From positions 558,001 through 622,000 of the forward strand of contig JADNRY010000009.1 in the NCBI GenBank assembly GCA_015501585.1: a stretch of 64,000 nt of DNA, given 5' to 3'. Under the pieces are notes generated by a model. The model did no database searches, was not told the origin of the DNA, and saw only the letters and a program-made list of their open reading frames with translations. The DNA is from Rhodocollybia butyracea (Eukaryota; Basidiomycota; Agaricomycetes; Agaricales; Omphalotaceae). The position numbers and the translations under genes were made by a program. Shown piece after piece: positions 11,289 to 20,505 of this stretch; position 1 is the stretch's first letter; every line of letters begins with the position of its first letter.

Positions 11289-11434
11289 GTGGTAGATTAG
11301 TATACTTATATATATCAAAATGCCATTATTATATGCCATGGCCCTATTGAGGCCGATAAAGCGAGAACGGTGGTCGTACATGTTTCTAATGATCCTGGCA
11401 AGCCAGTAGCAAACATTAGGCAGAGCGTCCCCGA

Positions 11435-12553
11435 CTATCGCCGTCTACTGTTATCATCATCGCCACCCGAGTTCTCCCCCGCCTTCTTCCAAGCATCGCA
11501 GAGCTTCTCCCAGCTTCTCATCGCTAACTGAGCGGGCTCGTCAGTGAGGGACTTTTCCCATATCCGATGACCGAATTTGGTAAACGTCCCTGACGAAACG
11601 TCTTGCGAGAACAGCTCCAAGGCCCGCTTTGAAGGTGCTAATAGTTTGTCGATCTTCTCTGATAGTTGAAAGGCTGACGCGGGAGAAAGAGGAACGAGAG
11701 CCGAGCCGTCGCTATAAAAATTCAGTGGTTTGCAGGAATAAATAGGCGACAGACATACAGATAATTTGGCGGTGGAAGTCGTGGAGGCTGTTTATGGCCC
11801 CAGTACTTTTTCGCCTCTTCTCCTGCCTCTCCTTGCAGGCCTTCTTTCCATATTCCCTCCTCTAGCTCAGGTAGATTGTCAACTCCTCCAACACGCTCGA
11901 GCCAATCTTGGTATTCTAGCCATTCCTGCTTCGTTTTCTCCCGCCTCGTTTGCCTTGCGGCTAGCTTTGAAACGTCGAGATGCATACTGGAAAGGTGTTC
12001 TAGGGTTCCGTAAACATTCGAGGAAGAGAAGAGATAATAGCCTGTGTTCCAGAAGCGGGTATCTGGATTCTTCGGGTCGAGATTCGGGGGAAAAGGGACA
12101 GGTTTCTTCTCTGGTGACGAGTCTTCAACATTAGCTGTGGCCACCTTCTTCCCCCCCAGAATCCTTGGAACGTGCGCTGCCTGGCCCTCAAGCGGCAATG
12201 GGTACTTGGCTTTCATGTTTCCGTCTTTGTCTTTCTCCATCTGGACGTTCGAATGTCGTTTAAAAGATAGTATATTCTGTACCTCGTGTGGAAAAACTTT
12301 GCGGATACAGATTGTGGAACATTCGGGCGGGGTGCCGTGGATTCGTCCAGTTACGGATTGATTGCAGTATGTAAAGCACCATTCGTCTGCAGAGGGTGAG
12401 AACCGGCCTGAAAATGCAGGTTAGTACGGTAGATGCATAGATTGAGAACTATGACTGACCTTGGGGCGGCATGAAAATCTTGATTGTGGGCCAATGCGTG
12501 AAAGCCGGGTGTCGCGGCTGGCCTTGCTGTTGTTTGGACTGTGATGAGGACAT
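11435..12553 (-). CDS. Uncharacterised protein with twin CX3C motif
   Basis: ATG at 12553 (MSSSQSKQQQGQPRHPAF...). Intron 1 joins MPPQ to GRFSPSADEW in frame (CAAG|GTCAGT...CAG|GCCGG). Exon 2 begins with WCFTYC, 14 residues, then CSTIC: a CX3C-X14-CX3C arrangement like that used for disulfide relay import in small mitochondrial intermembrane-space proteins. The long remainder (TRFWNTGYYLFSSSNVYGTLEHL, KTKQEWLEYQDWLERVGG) is unlike small Tims. A second intron near 11713-11760 leads to the last exon (LSEKIDKLLAPSKRALELFS, MRSWEKLCDAWKKAGENSGG) and the stop at 11435. I do not recognise the family; it looks like a conserved soluble protein of about 330 residues. Confidence 0.7.
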
Positions 12554-12760
12554 TATATAACGTCGTGGATTTAACACCAATGGATTGAGAGCGGTGAGGA
12601 AGGAATGGAAGTGTAAAGTGGCTGCGTATGGGTAGAGTTGTGGGGATACAATTGATGCCGAGAAAGCGCTGACAAATGTAGCATGTCTGCCGCAGTCTCC
12701 GGCCCGAACGGTCAAAGCGAGGATTCCCTCGTCGCCATTGTCAAGTACTTAACTTCAAGC

Positions 12761-12772
12761 TTAATCGATTAA
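12761..12772 (+). promoter_or_regulatory. Palindrome TTAATCGATTAA just upstream of the cyclase gene
   Basis: Perfect 12 bp palindrome ending 15 bp before the start codon at 12788; the same 12-mer is at 3217-3228. This is very close to the ATG for an activator site, so it could be a repressor site or part of the 5' leader. No experimental basis. Confidence 0.25.
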
Positions 12773-12787
12773 TCGTTCATCATCCTG

Positions 12788-13462
12788 ATGGAATCTCTAT
12801 CCATAATCGACCTCACTCATACCCTCGATCCAGACAAGATGTCGATCTATCCTGGAGATCCCCTGTTAGCGTGCTGTCCCGTCACTACTATCCCTCAAGA
12901 CGGCTACGCCGTAAATTCTCTATCTCTTGGTACTCACACTGGAACACATATTGATGCTCCATCTCATTTCATTGCCAATGGTACCACTATCGATCAAATT
13001 GCGCTGGATATGCTGGTTGCTCGTCCAGCATTGGTCGTGGATCTGACCTACAAAAAGCCAGAAACAAAGATATCTTGGGACTCTGATTTGGCCAAGTATA
13101 AGGAGAGAATGAAAGAAGGGGTAATTCTCCTCTTGTACACCGGCTGGTCAGCGTATTGGGCTACTCCTGCTTATATGGATTATCCATATCTTGATAAGCA
13201 TGCTGCCGAACAAATTCTCTTGACCGGAGTCAAGGTAATTGGTCTTGACACTCTCAGTCCGGACCAGATCGATGGTGACGAAGGCTATGGTGTTCATGAA
13301 GTTATTTTGGGGACTGGCGGGCTTATTGTAGAGAATTTGACCAATTTGAAAGCATTGGCAGAATTACAGCAAGAGGAAGGAGCCACGATGGTCAGTATCG
13401 TTCCGCTGACTTTGAAGGATTGTGATGGTTCGCCTGTGCGGGCATTCGGATGGAAGGCATAA
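12788..13462 (+). CDS. Cyclase-family metal-dependent hydrolase (kynurenine formamidase-like), 224 aa
   Basis: Uninterrupted 224-codon gene. It starts with IDLTHTLDPDKMSIYPGDP and has the family signature HTGTHIDAPSHF at residues 50-61, whose His/Asp residues bind the catalytic metal in KynB/cyclase proteins (PF04199 family). The C-terminal half has GVKVIGLDTLSPDQIDG and the VHEVILGTGGLIVENL block. Full length for the family. Possible reactions are amide or lactone hydrolysis, for example N-formylkynurenine-like substrates; the substrate cannot be read from sequence. The lack of introns, unlike most neighbours, fits a bacterial-type origin or a retro-copy. No signal peptide, so probably cytosolic. 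Confidence 0.9.
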   Translation: MESLSIIDLTHTLDPDKMSIYPGDPLLACCPVTTIPQDGYAVNSLSLGTHTGTHIDAPSHFIANGTTIDQIALDMLVARPALVVDLTYKKPETKISWDSDLAKYKERMKEGVILLLYTGWSAYWATPAYMDYPYLDKHAAEQILLTGVKVIGLDTLSPDQIDGDEGYGVHEVILGTGGLIVENLTNLKALAELQQEEGATMVSIVPLTLKDCDGSPVRAFGWKA

Positions 13463-13942
13463 AGAGATACATTGAGTATGTTGGCTCGAGCCGGGGAATA
13501 TTGGTGATCTTTTAGTTGCAAGCCTCATGCTACGCATAAGCAGTTCATGGACTCATTAAAGCAGAATTTATCCCGCGTCTTTTGATATTCCAATATGGCA
13601 GCTCTACGCTGCTTGCCCATGCAGGAAAATTCAACTCTTTCGATGTGGTATCCCATATTCCAAGTATGTGTACGAATATTGGTCCATAGGATTCAGTCAC
13701 GCCGTCGATTCAGCCTGGAACTTGAGAGGTGTAGCACGTTAAGCTTGTCAACTTTGTCGTGTCATCCGTTAATGTTAACGTGCTCATCTGTTCGAAAAGG
13801 GACCCAGTGGCTGCGGTGCTTGACGCGGCTCATTGTAGAAAAAGGTAAACGATGGGGATCCGCATTAAAAGAATGCACCCCATTTATCTTGTATTACAAC
13901 CCAATCGAAGACCATATACAACTACTAATTTACGGCCCGCCA
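13463..13942. other. Interval between convergent genes, nothing supported
   Basis: A plus-strand frame runs through 13595-14020 but overlaps the better-supported minus-strand gene and has no protein-like features. I treat it as chance. Confidence 0.4.
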
Positions 13943-14604
13943 TCATACATCAAAGGAGCTTTTTTGAAGCTTCGATTCCACCACGGTCCTTGGGACGAAC
14001 ATGAAGTTGTCGGGGTGTGAGCCTTTGAAAGGTTCCTCCTCACCAATAACAATGATGGTATTCCTCTGCTTTTCCTTGGATTTAGCTATAGACGCTAGGG
14101 CCTTAGGTTTTTTCTCCTTAAGCAAACTACCAGACGGTGTGATATACTATAAGTATGTGATGTCAGTTTGTGTAATAACCCTGGCATTCAATGCAAGTGC
14201 ACACCTTGAAAGCACTCTTTATAATTTCATCAAACTCAGTCAATGGGATGGTGCATGTGGGGAACTAGATTGGATAATTGACGAGGTCAGTATGTATTAT
14301 GGTACCGTGGCATCCAGCATATTCGAACCTCTGCCTTGCCTCTAAGAGCACAAAATAAATTCAGTTAGCGAGATCGTTCCCTATAGGCACGATGAGACGA
14401 TACTCACTTGGAGTCCGTCAAACCCGGAGCAAAAAGTATGTACTTTTCTGCAGACATGGGTAGGCCAGGGTATTGGTTGCTTGTAATAGTATATCCTGCA
14501 AGCAGTGTCTGACCAGACTTGTCTTTCAATGGCAGCGCATGAGTGGTTATCAAGAACGCGACCGCGGACACGATGGCGAAGATTCTCGTGGAAGTGAAGA
14601 GCAT
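13943..14604 (-). CDS. Small secreted protein, ~160 aa, unknown
   Basis: ATG at 14604 opens a signal peptide (LFTSTRIFAIVSAVAFLITTHA, with likely cleavage around THA-LP). Exon 1 ends ...LTDSK at a GTGAGT donor. Exon 2 is short (GSNMLDAT), exon 3 reads FPTCTIPLTEFDEIIKSAFK and ends at GTGTGC, and exon 4 begins YITPSGSLLKEKKPK and ends KLQKSSFDV at the stop 13943-13945. All joins keep the frame. The mature protein is Lys-rich towards the C-terminus with only one or two cysteines. No family is recognised; small secreted proteins of this size are common effector or cell-surface candidates in mushrooms, but no role is shown here. There is no anchor. Confidence 0.62.
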
Positions 14605-15779
14605 AGTAAGTAGTGGATGTGTAGGAATTCAATAAAGAGATGATAATCCGAAATTTCGAAGACCGGCTTCAAAATCTGGAATGCGAAGGGAAGTGAGAAC
14701 GCACCAGGCAGTTTGAGGACCCATGGTTCGTGTATGTCTCTTTAAGTAGCATTCTTTTGTGTTGAGGATATATTGTGTGCCTTTCCGTTATTCGCCAAAT
14801 ATATCGGCGGGAATCCAATAATGCAAGTATCAGAGATGCTTAGATAGGTATCCGGGTATCCACTGCCCATAGTTCTCCTCCCGAGGTTCAAAACGTGTGT
14901 GTGAAAGCGCTGTTCAATTCTAACCAAGGCACGCTTGTAGTAATAACCATGAGAAAGAAATCCAAGTTTCAGTTACTTAGTAGCCATGCCCTCAGAGTAC
15001 AAACTGTTGTAATGGTGAGGGAGAGGACCTTTGAAGAGGCTCTTCTGATCCTGAGCTTACTAGCTTTACTATAGCCCAATACTCCGTAGCAGTCCCGGTT
15101 GGCTGTCGCTGTTTCCGAACATCATACCGGCTTACGAGTGAAACCAAGGCAAGTAATGGCCTTGTATATGACATTGCCTTGGCATCGCACGCCGTAGTTT
15201 CACACTGAAGTGACGGCTTTCAATGTAAAGAAAATCGTACAAACTTATAATTTACCTGGGACTTGGCTGAGGGTGGGAGGGCGAAGCCTGAGGAGGAAAA
15301 CAGGTGAAAGAATTATCACTGCCGCGCGCGGGTAAGCCAGGCTGAAACATCATATCGACGTCAGCAGTCTGATGTACGAGTCCAGGAATAAGTGGAGAGA
15401 GGACAAGAAGATGCGATATGATGAGCACTGAGCAGAGGTTGAGAATAAGCTGAATAGACGCCGGGTGCTACCTATCTTATCTTATCTTAAGACTACTAGC
15501 GCCTACACATCTGAAATTGAGGTAAGTAATTCGTGGGAGAATCGTTCCGAGCATCCGATTCTCCTACTATAGCTCAGTCTACACGCAAAGCATCTTATAT
15601 ACCTGCTCCCATCGCGACATATGGTTGTGTATCCGGTTCAACATCATCATGAATATTCTACTCAAGTTCAAGGCTGCAGGATCGGTGTCCGGACTCCGAA
15701 GTCCGCTCGACATCTGATCTGCACGTGATTGCAATTTACAGCAGTGAACGGAAACCGATTGGTCTCTTCGTACTCCATA
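14605..15779. other. Intergenic region upstream of the sulfate permease
   Basis: No coding region is supported. The notable structure is a cluster of GATA-type sites at 15473-15489. The last ~75 bases before the permease ATG are shared with the inverted copy near 55.1 kb. Confidence 0.4.
15473..15489 (-). promoter_or_regulatory. Three consecutive GATA-type sites
   Basis: TATCTTATCTTATCTTA on the plus strand reads as overlapping GATAAG/GATAAG/GATA on the minus strand, about 290 bp upstream of the SulP start codon. GATA factors control nitrogen and iron genes in fungi; a role for sulfate uptake here is inference only. This stretch is not part of the duplicated arm. Confidence 0.3.
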
Positions 15780-18700
15780 ATGGCTAATTATGTCCCTTCC
15801 GAAGATCGCCACCGGCCCCCCCATTTAAGGACCGTCTCTGCTACCAGCTCAATAGTGGGTGCAGAAGGAGTGATGACACCTCGCAGCGAACATGGACCGT
15901 TGCTGGAAACTGATATTGAACACCTTGGAGGCGTCAGCAGGGATTCACAGTATGGTTCTACCTCCAGTAATAACAAAGGTCAGCTCTTTCTTGCTCGCGA
16001 AATATCTTCATCAAATTTAAATGCAATGAACAAAGCTTCGGGCAGGAAGAAGTTGAAGAAGAAGATTCAATACTATATACCTTCATTCGGATGGATCCCC
16101 AAATATTCTACTTCATCGTAAGCTTGTTTCAAAGCTATAGAAGAGCTATTCCGCTCACATCTCTGTCTGCAATAGGCTAGGTGGTGACCTGCTAGCTGGA
16201 GTCACTGTAGCGAGCATGTTGATACCACAGTCTGTCAGTTATGCCTCTTCATTGGCGAAATTGAGCCCGGTCACTGGCTTGGTGCGTGTCACTTTATCAG
16301 CTCAAAGTTTATCTCTAATGTTCTACCTAGTTTTCTGCTTCAATCCCAGGCATCATATACGCCTTCCTTGGGACTTCACGGCATATGAACGTTGCTCCGG
16401 AGGCAGCCCTTAGTTTACTGCTCGGTCAAGCTGTGGATGACATTAGACGTGACTTGGATGACCCACACAATGCAGAAGGAGATGCAGTTGGTCTGGCTGT
16501 TGCGACTACCATTACAATTCAAATAGGGCTGCTTTCTTTTATGTTTGGGTTCCTTCGACTGGGATTTCTAGACGTTATCCTCAGTCGAGCACTCCTCCGT
16601 GGTTTCATCGCCGCTATGGCTGTCATTATCTTGATGTCAGTCCGGTTATTTTCATCTTACCGTGCCATCTGTCTAACGATATTTTTTGAAGCGAACAGCT
16701 TATACCGATGTTGGGACTTGTTCCTTTGGAACATATTGTCCATCCTTCTACTACCGTCGAAAAGCTACTGTTCCTGATTGAAAATGCGTTCACGAAGAGC
16801 AATCCCACTACCACCATCATTAGCTTTGTTGCTCTTGGGACCTTGGTTGCTGTACGAATGTTTAAAGGAATGTTCAAACAGTACTGGTTTATATATCGAC
16901 TACCAGAGGTTTTGTTGGTCGTGGTTGTTTCAACGAGTAAGTCTGGGTGCTGTTCGAAAAATACTAAAGCTTAATTGTCCCACAGTTTTATCAGCTGAAT
17001 TTCACTGGGACGACAAAAACGTCGATATTCTCGGAAGTGTCAAAGTCATCACGACAGGCACTTTCTTCCAGTTCCCTTTCCGTCCGTCCAACATGAAATA
17101 TCTCCATCGCACAACATCTACCGCGGTGTGAGTACATCTCTCATATCGTCTGACCATTTGTTCACCTCATCTACATGCCTTCGTTTCTAGTGTGAGCGCC
17201 GTAGTGGGCTACCTGGACAGCATGGTTGCCGCAAAGCAAGCAGCGGCTCGTTTTGGCTACTCCATTAGTCCAAATCGTGAGCTTGTAGCTCTTGGAGCTT
17301 CGAATATCGGCGCGTCCCTGATACCCGGAACCCTGCCCGCTTTTGGATCTATTACAAGGTAAAAAACTTGGTGGATCTTCTTTAACGAGGTAGCTCAAAA
17401 TCCCCTACGTTCACTAGAACACGAATCAATGGCGACGTAGGAGGAGTCACACAGATGGCATCCTTAGTGTGCTCTGCCGTCGTTCTATTGGCAACATTTT
17501 TCTTGCTACCATGGCTTTATTATCTACCAAAATGTGTCCTGGCATCGATGTGAGTTCCGTTCCGGTTTTTTATCTGATCCTGTTGTTCCTAACCCGAACG
17601 GTATAGAATCACACTGGTTGTATTCTCGCTTTTACAAGAGACCCCTCATGATTTGATTTACTACTGGAAGTGAGTACCCTGCGTATCACCATCACCCCAG
17701 TATTGAACGGCTCTTGTGTTGTACAGAATGGGCGCGTGGATGGATCTTCTTCTAGTTACTCTGACCTTTGTTCTTTCAATCGTCTGGAACGTTGAGGTTG
17801 GGATTGTTGTCAGCTTGATCATATCACTTCTGCTTGTCGTACACCGGTCATCAAAAACGAGGATGTCGATATTGGTGAGTAGAAATGTTCCCTGTGCATC
17901 GTCCTACTTATCTTTCCTCAGGGTCGTATCCCCGGTACAGATCGCTGGAAACCTATCAACGAGAATCCAGAGGCTGAAGAGGATGTTTCCGGAGCGTTGA
18001 TCATACGGATACGGGAGAGTTTGGACTTCGGTGGGTTTGCGTCGCGATCTTCGATTCTTGCTTCGATATTCACTCTCTTGTCTATATAGCAAACGCTGCA
18101 CAGCTCAAAGGTATGCTATTTCATTCTTTATACGTCGAATCTTCTATTCAATACTGGTCGCTTCCTTCAGAACGATTAAGGCGTTTGGAACTATACGGTG
18201 TGGATAAGAGCCATCCTTCAGAAGATCCTCGTCGAACACAGGCAGCTGTGCTAGTATTCCACATGGCGGACATGGATCACTGTGATGCTAGGTATATTGC
18301 CAGAAAAGATCCACTCTTGCATTGAGCTGATGATTCTTGTATAGCGCTTGTCAGATATTCTACGAACTTATAGAGGAGTACCGAGTATGTTTTTTCTTCT
18401 TCGATTGGCTGCACATGTTCTCATTCCCGTTACAGAGTCGTGGTGTCGGGATTTTCATTACCCATCTCCACGCAGAAACCTTGAAAAACTTTGAGAGGGC
18501 AGGGATAGTTAAGTTGCTGGGTCCGGATGCATTCCACGAGAACGTTGCCAACGCCGTGGCGAAAATACGACCTAATTCTTGGTAAATGTGGAAATGGGAT
18601 TTATATTTCGACTCTTATCTTGCACAATATGTATCTAGTTTTCAATATATAATATATCTTGGTTGTCCCGAAGAAAAAATGTCGCACATATAAGAGAGCA

Positions 18701-19090
18701 AGATAATCACAGTATAAGTAAATGTATCATCTAGTTCGTATACTTGAGCCGCAAGCCAGCCGCCCCGACCTTCGCACAGTCATCCACAAATTCGACATGT
18801 TTGAAAACATGTCCTTTCGATGCGAGCTCATCCAGCACCAATTTTCGATACACATCCAATCCGACCAATGAGCCTCCGAAACAGATCACGCTCTCCGAAG
18901 CATCCACAAGCCCGGGTGTTTCCTCCGTGGCATCGCCAACGACGATACAGATTTGGTCCGCGAGGTCCCTGGCACATGTCCGTAGTACATTCAATGCAAG
19001 CGGATCGTGGGCCTCGAAAGCAGCAGTGAAGACCAATGGAGAAAGCGAAGACAGCCGTTTTTCGCGAGCCATATAAGCGTGAGCACCACG
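15702..19090. repeat. Source arm of an inverted segmental duplication (~3.4 kb)
   Basis: This interval (SulP plus the 3' two thirds of the kinase region, and the spacer between) reappears on the opposite strand at about 51785-55147 with a few percent divergence and small indels. The kinase side ends at about 19090 (GTGAGCACCACG shared, then divergence); the permease side ends just upstream of CACGTGATTGCAATTTACAG. Confidence 0.9.
15780..18585 (+). CDS. SulP-family sulfate permease with STAS domain
   Basis: ATG at 15780 (MANYVPSEDRHRPPH). About a dozen exons with ~50 bp introns. After a ~110-residue cytosolic N-terminus the SulP core begins (YIPSFGWIPKYSTSS, LGGDLLAGVTVASMLIPQS, YASSLAKLSPVTGL, then GIIYAFLGTSRHMNVAPEAA). 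Later segments include LGLVPLEHIVHPS, VVGYLDSMVAAKQAAARFGY, GASNIGASLIPGTLPAFGSI, TRINGDVGGVTQMASLVCS and MGAWMDLLLVTLTFVLSI. The last third is a STAS domain (RIRESLDFANAAQLKERLRR, HMADMDHCDARACQIFYEL, LHAETLKNFERAGI). Such proteins import sulfate or related anions across the plasma membrane. All joins keep the frame; this copy looks functional, in contrast with its inverted copy at 52264-55074. Confidence 0.93.
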
Positions 19091-19807
19091 GTCAGGAGCA
19101 ACGGCGGAAGGAGAAGGGTCGGGTATGTAGACTTCAGTCAACAACTCCATAACGTCTTTGATATTGAAGTACTTTTTCAATAAACCCCTTAGAGCACCCT
19201 CTGGAGGTGGATTCGCCATGACCGAGTGGCGATCCTGTTCAGCCAAAACCTGACGCACGGCCTCTCTCCCAACACTGTATCCCCCACCTTCATCGCCTAA
19301 AATCCATCCCCAGCCACCGACGCGACCCAATTCCTGGAGTTCGCCGTCTTCTCTTTCTTTGAACGAAACAACAATCGAGCCAGTACCTCCGATGACGGTG
19401 ACTGCGGAAGAAACATCGGCATGCATCCGTATTGGTGCAGCCAACAGATGCGCATCGTTCGCAACCGACAATCTCGGGCCCTTTGGAATCCCAAGTAGCG
19501 ATGTAAGAGGAGTAACGACAGACTCGATAATCGACGGCGAATCTGCGCCGGATATGCCAAACCACGCAGCGGCGAAACGGAGGTTTTCTGGAGGAGGCAG
19601 AGGCACAAGTTCTACCGAGGCTGGTTCTGAGCAAGTCTTGAGTGCCTCTCCCACAGTTCCCCGGATAACTTCGATGAATGAGGCAACAGTCAGGTAGGCA
19701 ACGTTGGACGGTCCGCCATAAGCTCGTCCGACAATTTTGCCAGAGGCATCAGAAATAACGGCCGAGGTTTTAGAGCCACCGCAGTCAACACAGAGATAGA
19801 GAGACAT
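18731..19807 (-). CDS. N-acetylglucosamine kinase-like (BadF/BadG/BcrA ATPase family), 358 aa
   Basis: Intronless 358-codon gene. The N-terminus YLCVDCGGSKTSAVISD is the phosphate-1 loop of the ASKHA fold; VTVIGGTGSIVVSF is the second glycine-rich motif, followed by GRVGGWGWILGDEGGGYSVG, typical of GlcNAc kinases. ICFGGSLVGLDVYRKLV near the end is the adenosine-binding region. The predicted reaction is ATP-dependent phosphorylation of N-acetylglucosamine to GlcNAc-6-phosphate in the cytosol, useful when chitin is recycled. It is convergent with the permease (stops ~145 bp apart). A broken partial copy sits at 51785-52141. The kinase call is strong; the exact sugar is inferred from family resemblance. 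Confidence 0.88.
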   Translation of the reverse strand: MSLYLCVDCGGSKTSAVISDASGKIVGRAYGGPSNVAYLTVASFIEVIRGTVGEALKTCSEPASVELVPLPPPENLRFAAAWFGISGADSPSIIESVVTPLTSLLGIPKGPRLSVANDAHLLAAPIRMHADVSSAVTVIGGTGSIVVSFKEREDGELQELGRVGGWGWILGDEGGGYSVGREAVRQVLAEQDRHSVMANPPPEGALRGLLKKYFNIKDVMELLTEVYIPDPSPSAVAPDRGAHAYMAREKRLSSLSPLVFTAAFEAHDPLALNVLRTCARDLADQICIVVGDATEETPGLVDASESVICFGGSLVGLDVYRKLVLDELASKGHVFKHVEFVDDCAKVGAAGLRLKYTN

Positions 19808-20505
19808 TGTTGCGGTAGTTCAAAAGCCCTTGGCTTTTAAGTCCACACGGACCATGGCCCGATACTATCAAATGCCATGCGTTATCTTGATTTCGGCGAG
19901 TGTTCAATGTGGATTTTGACTTGGTGGCATGCGGAGAAGTAAGTCGGTTACTAGATCAATTCATATGCAGCCATTAACACTGGGTTTCAGCGGAATAGGC
20001 AAGGGTACCTGTTTGGGTGGTGAGGGAGAAGCCTGCCCTCAACAGATGGGCAAATTGGGGTTAGGGTTTACCCGAAACTATAAAAGACCCGTTTTTACCC
20101 TTTTTTCCTTTGTGCGGCAGCTCGGCCATAATCTTCCCCATGTTGCTCATGACTGTTGAGACTTGTACAAGTCTTCCAGGCGGTCGTTTGAGTGTCAGGC
20201 CGTGCTCTGAATAACTGGACGTCTCAGTACCCGCTGTCGTGTTTCCTGTAATCTGTGGAAGGACGACGGGTCGGTAGTTCCGTACACTTTAGAATATCTG
20301 TTGCTACTCTTGAAGCTAATCTTTTGCAATTGTGTTTCCATGTATCCCGCTCCGAGAGAATAAATTTCCAGTCATAAAACGCAAGTCTACGCTACTACTA
20401 ACTAGTCTAATAAAGTACGAGATAAACATCAACCTGTGAACAACACTGGTTTTGTAGTTAATTCGAGAATAGAAAGAAACTGGTTGACTAGAACAGTGTA
20501 ACGCT
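19808..20505. other. Intergenic, no gene
   Basis: Nothing is supported between the kinase start and the end of the first CoA ligase. Around 20050-20070 there is a short GGGGTTAGGGTTT that is too short to be an interstitial telomere. Confidence 0.4.

Noticed and set aside
13595..14020. Plus-strand 141-codon frame
   Set aside because: It overlaps the spliced secreted-protein gene on the minus strand and reads like random sequence.
20040..20070. Telomere-like GGGGTTAGGGTTT
   Set aside because: Only about two TTAGGG-like units; far too short for an interstitial telomere.
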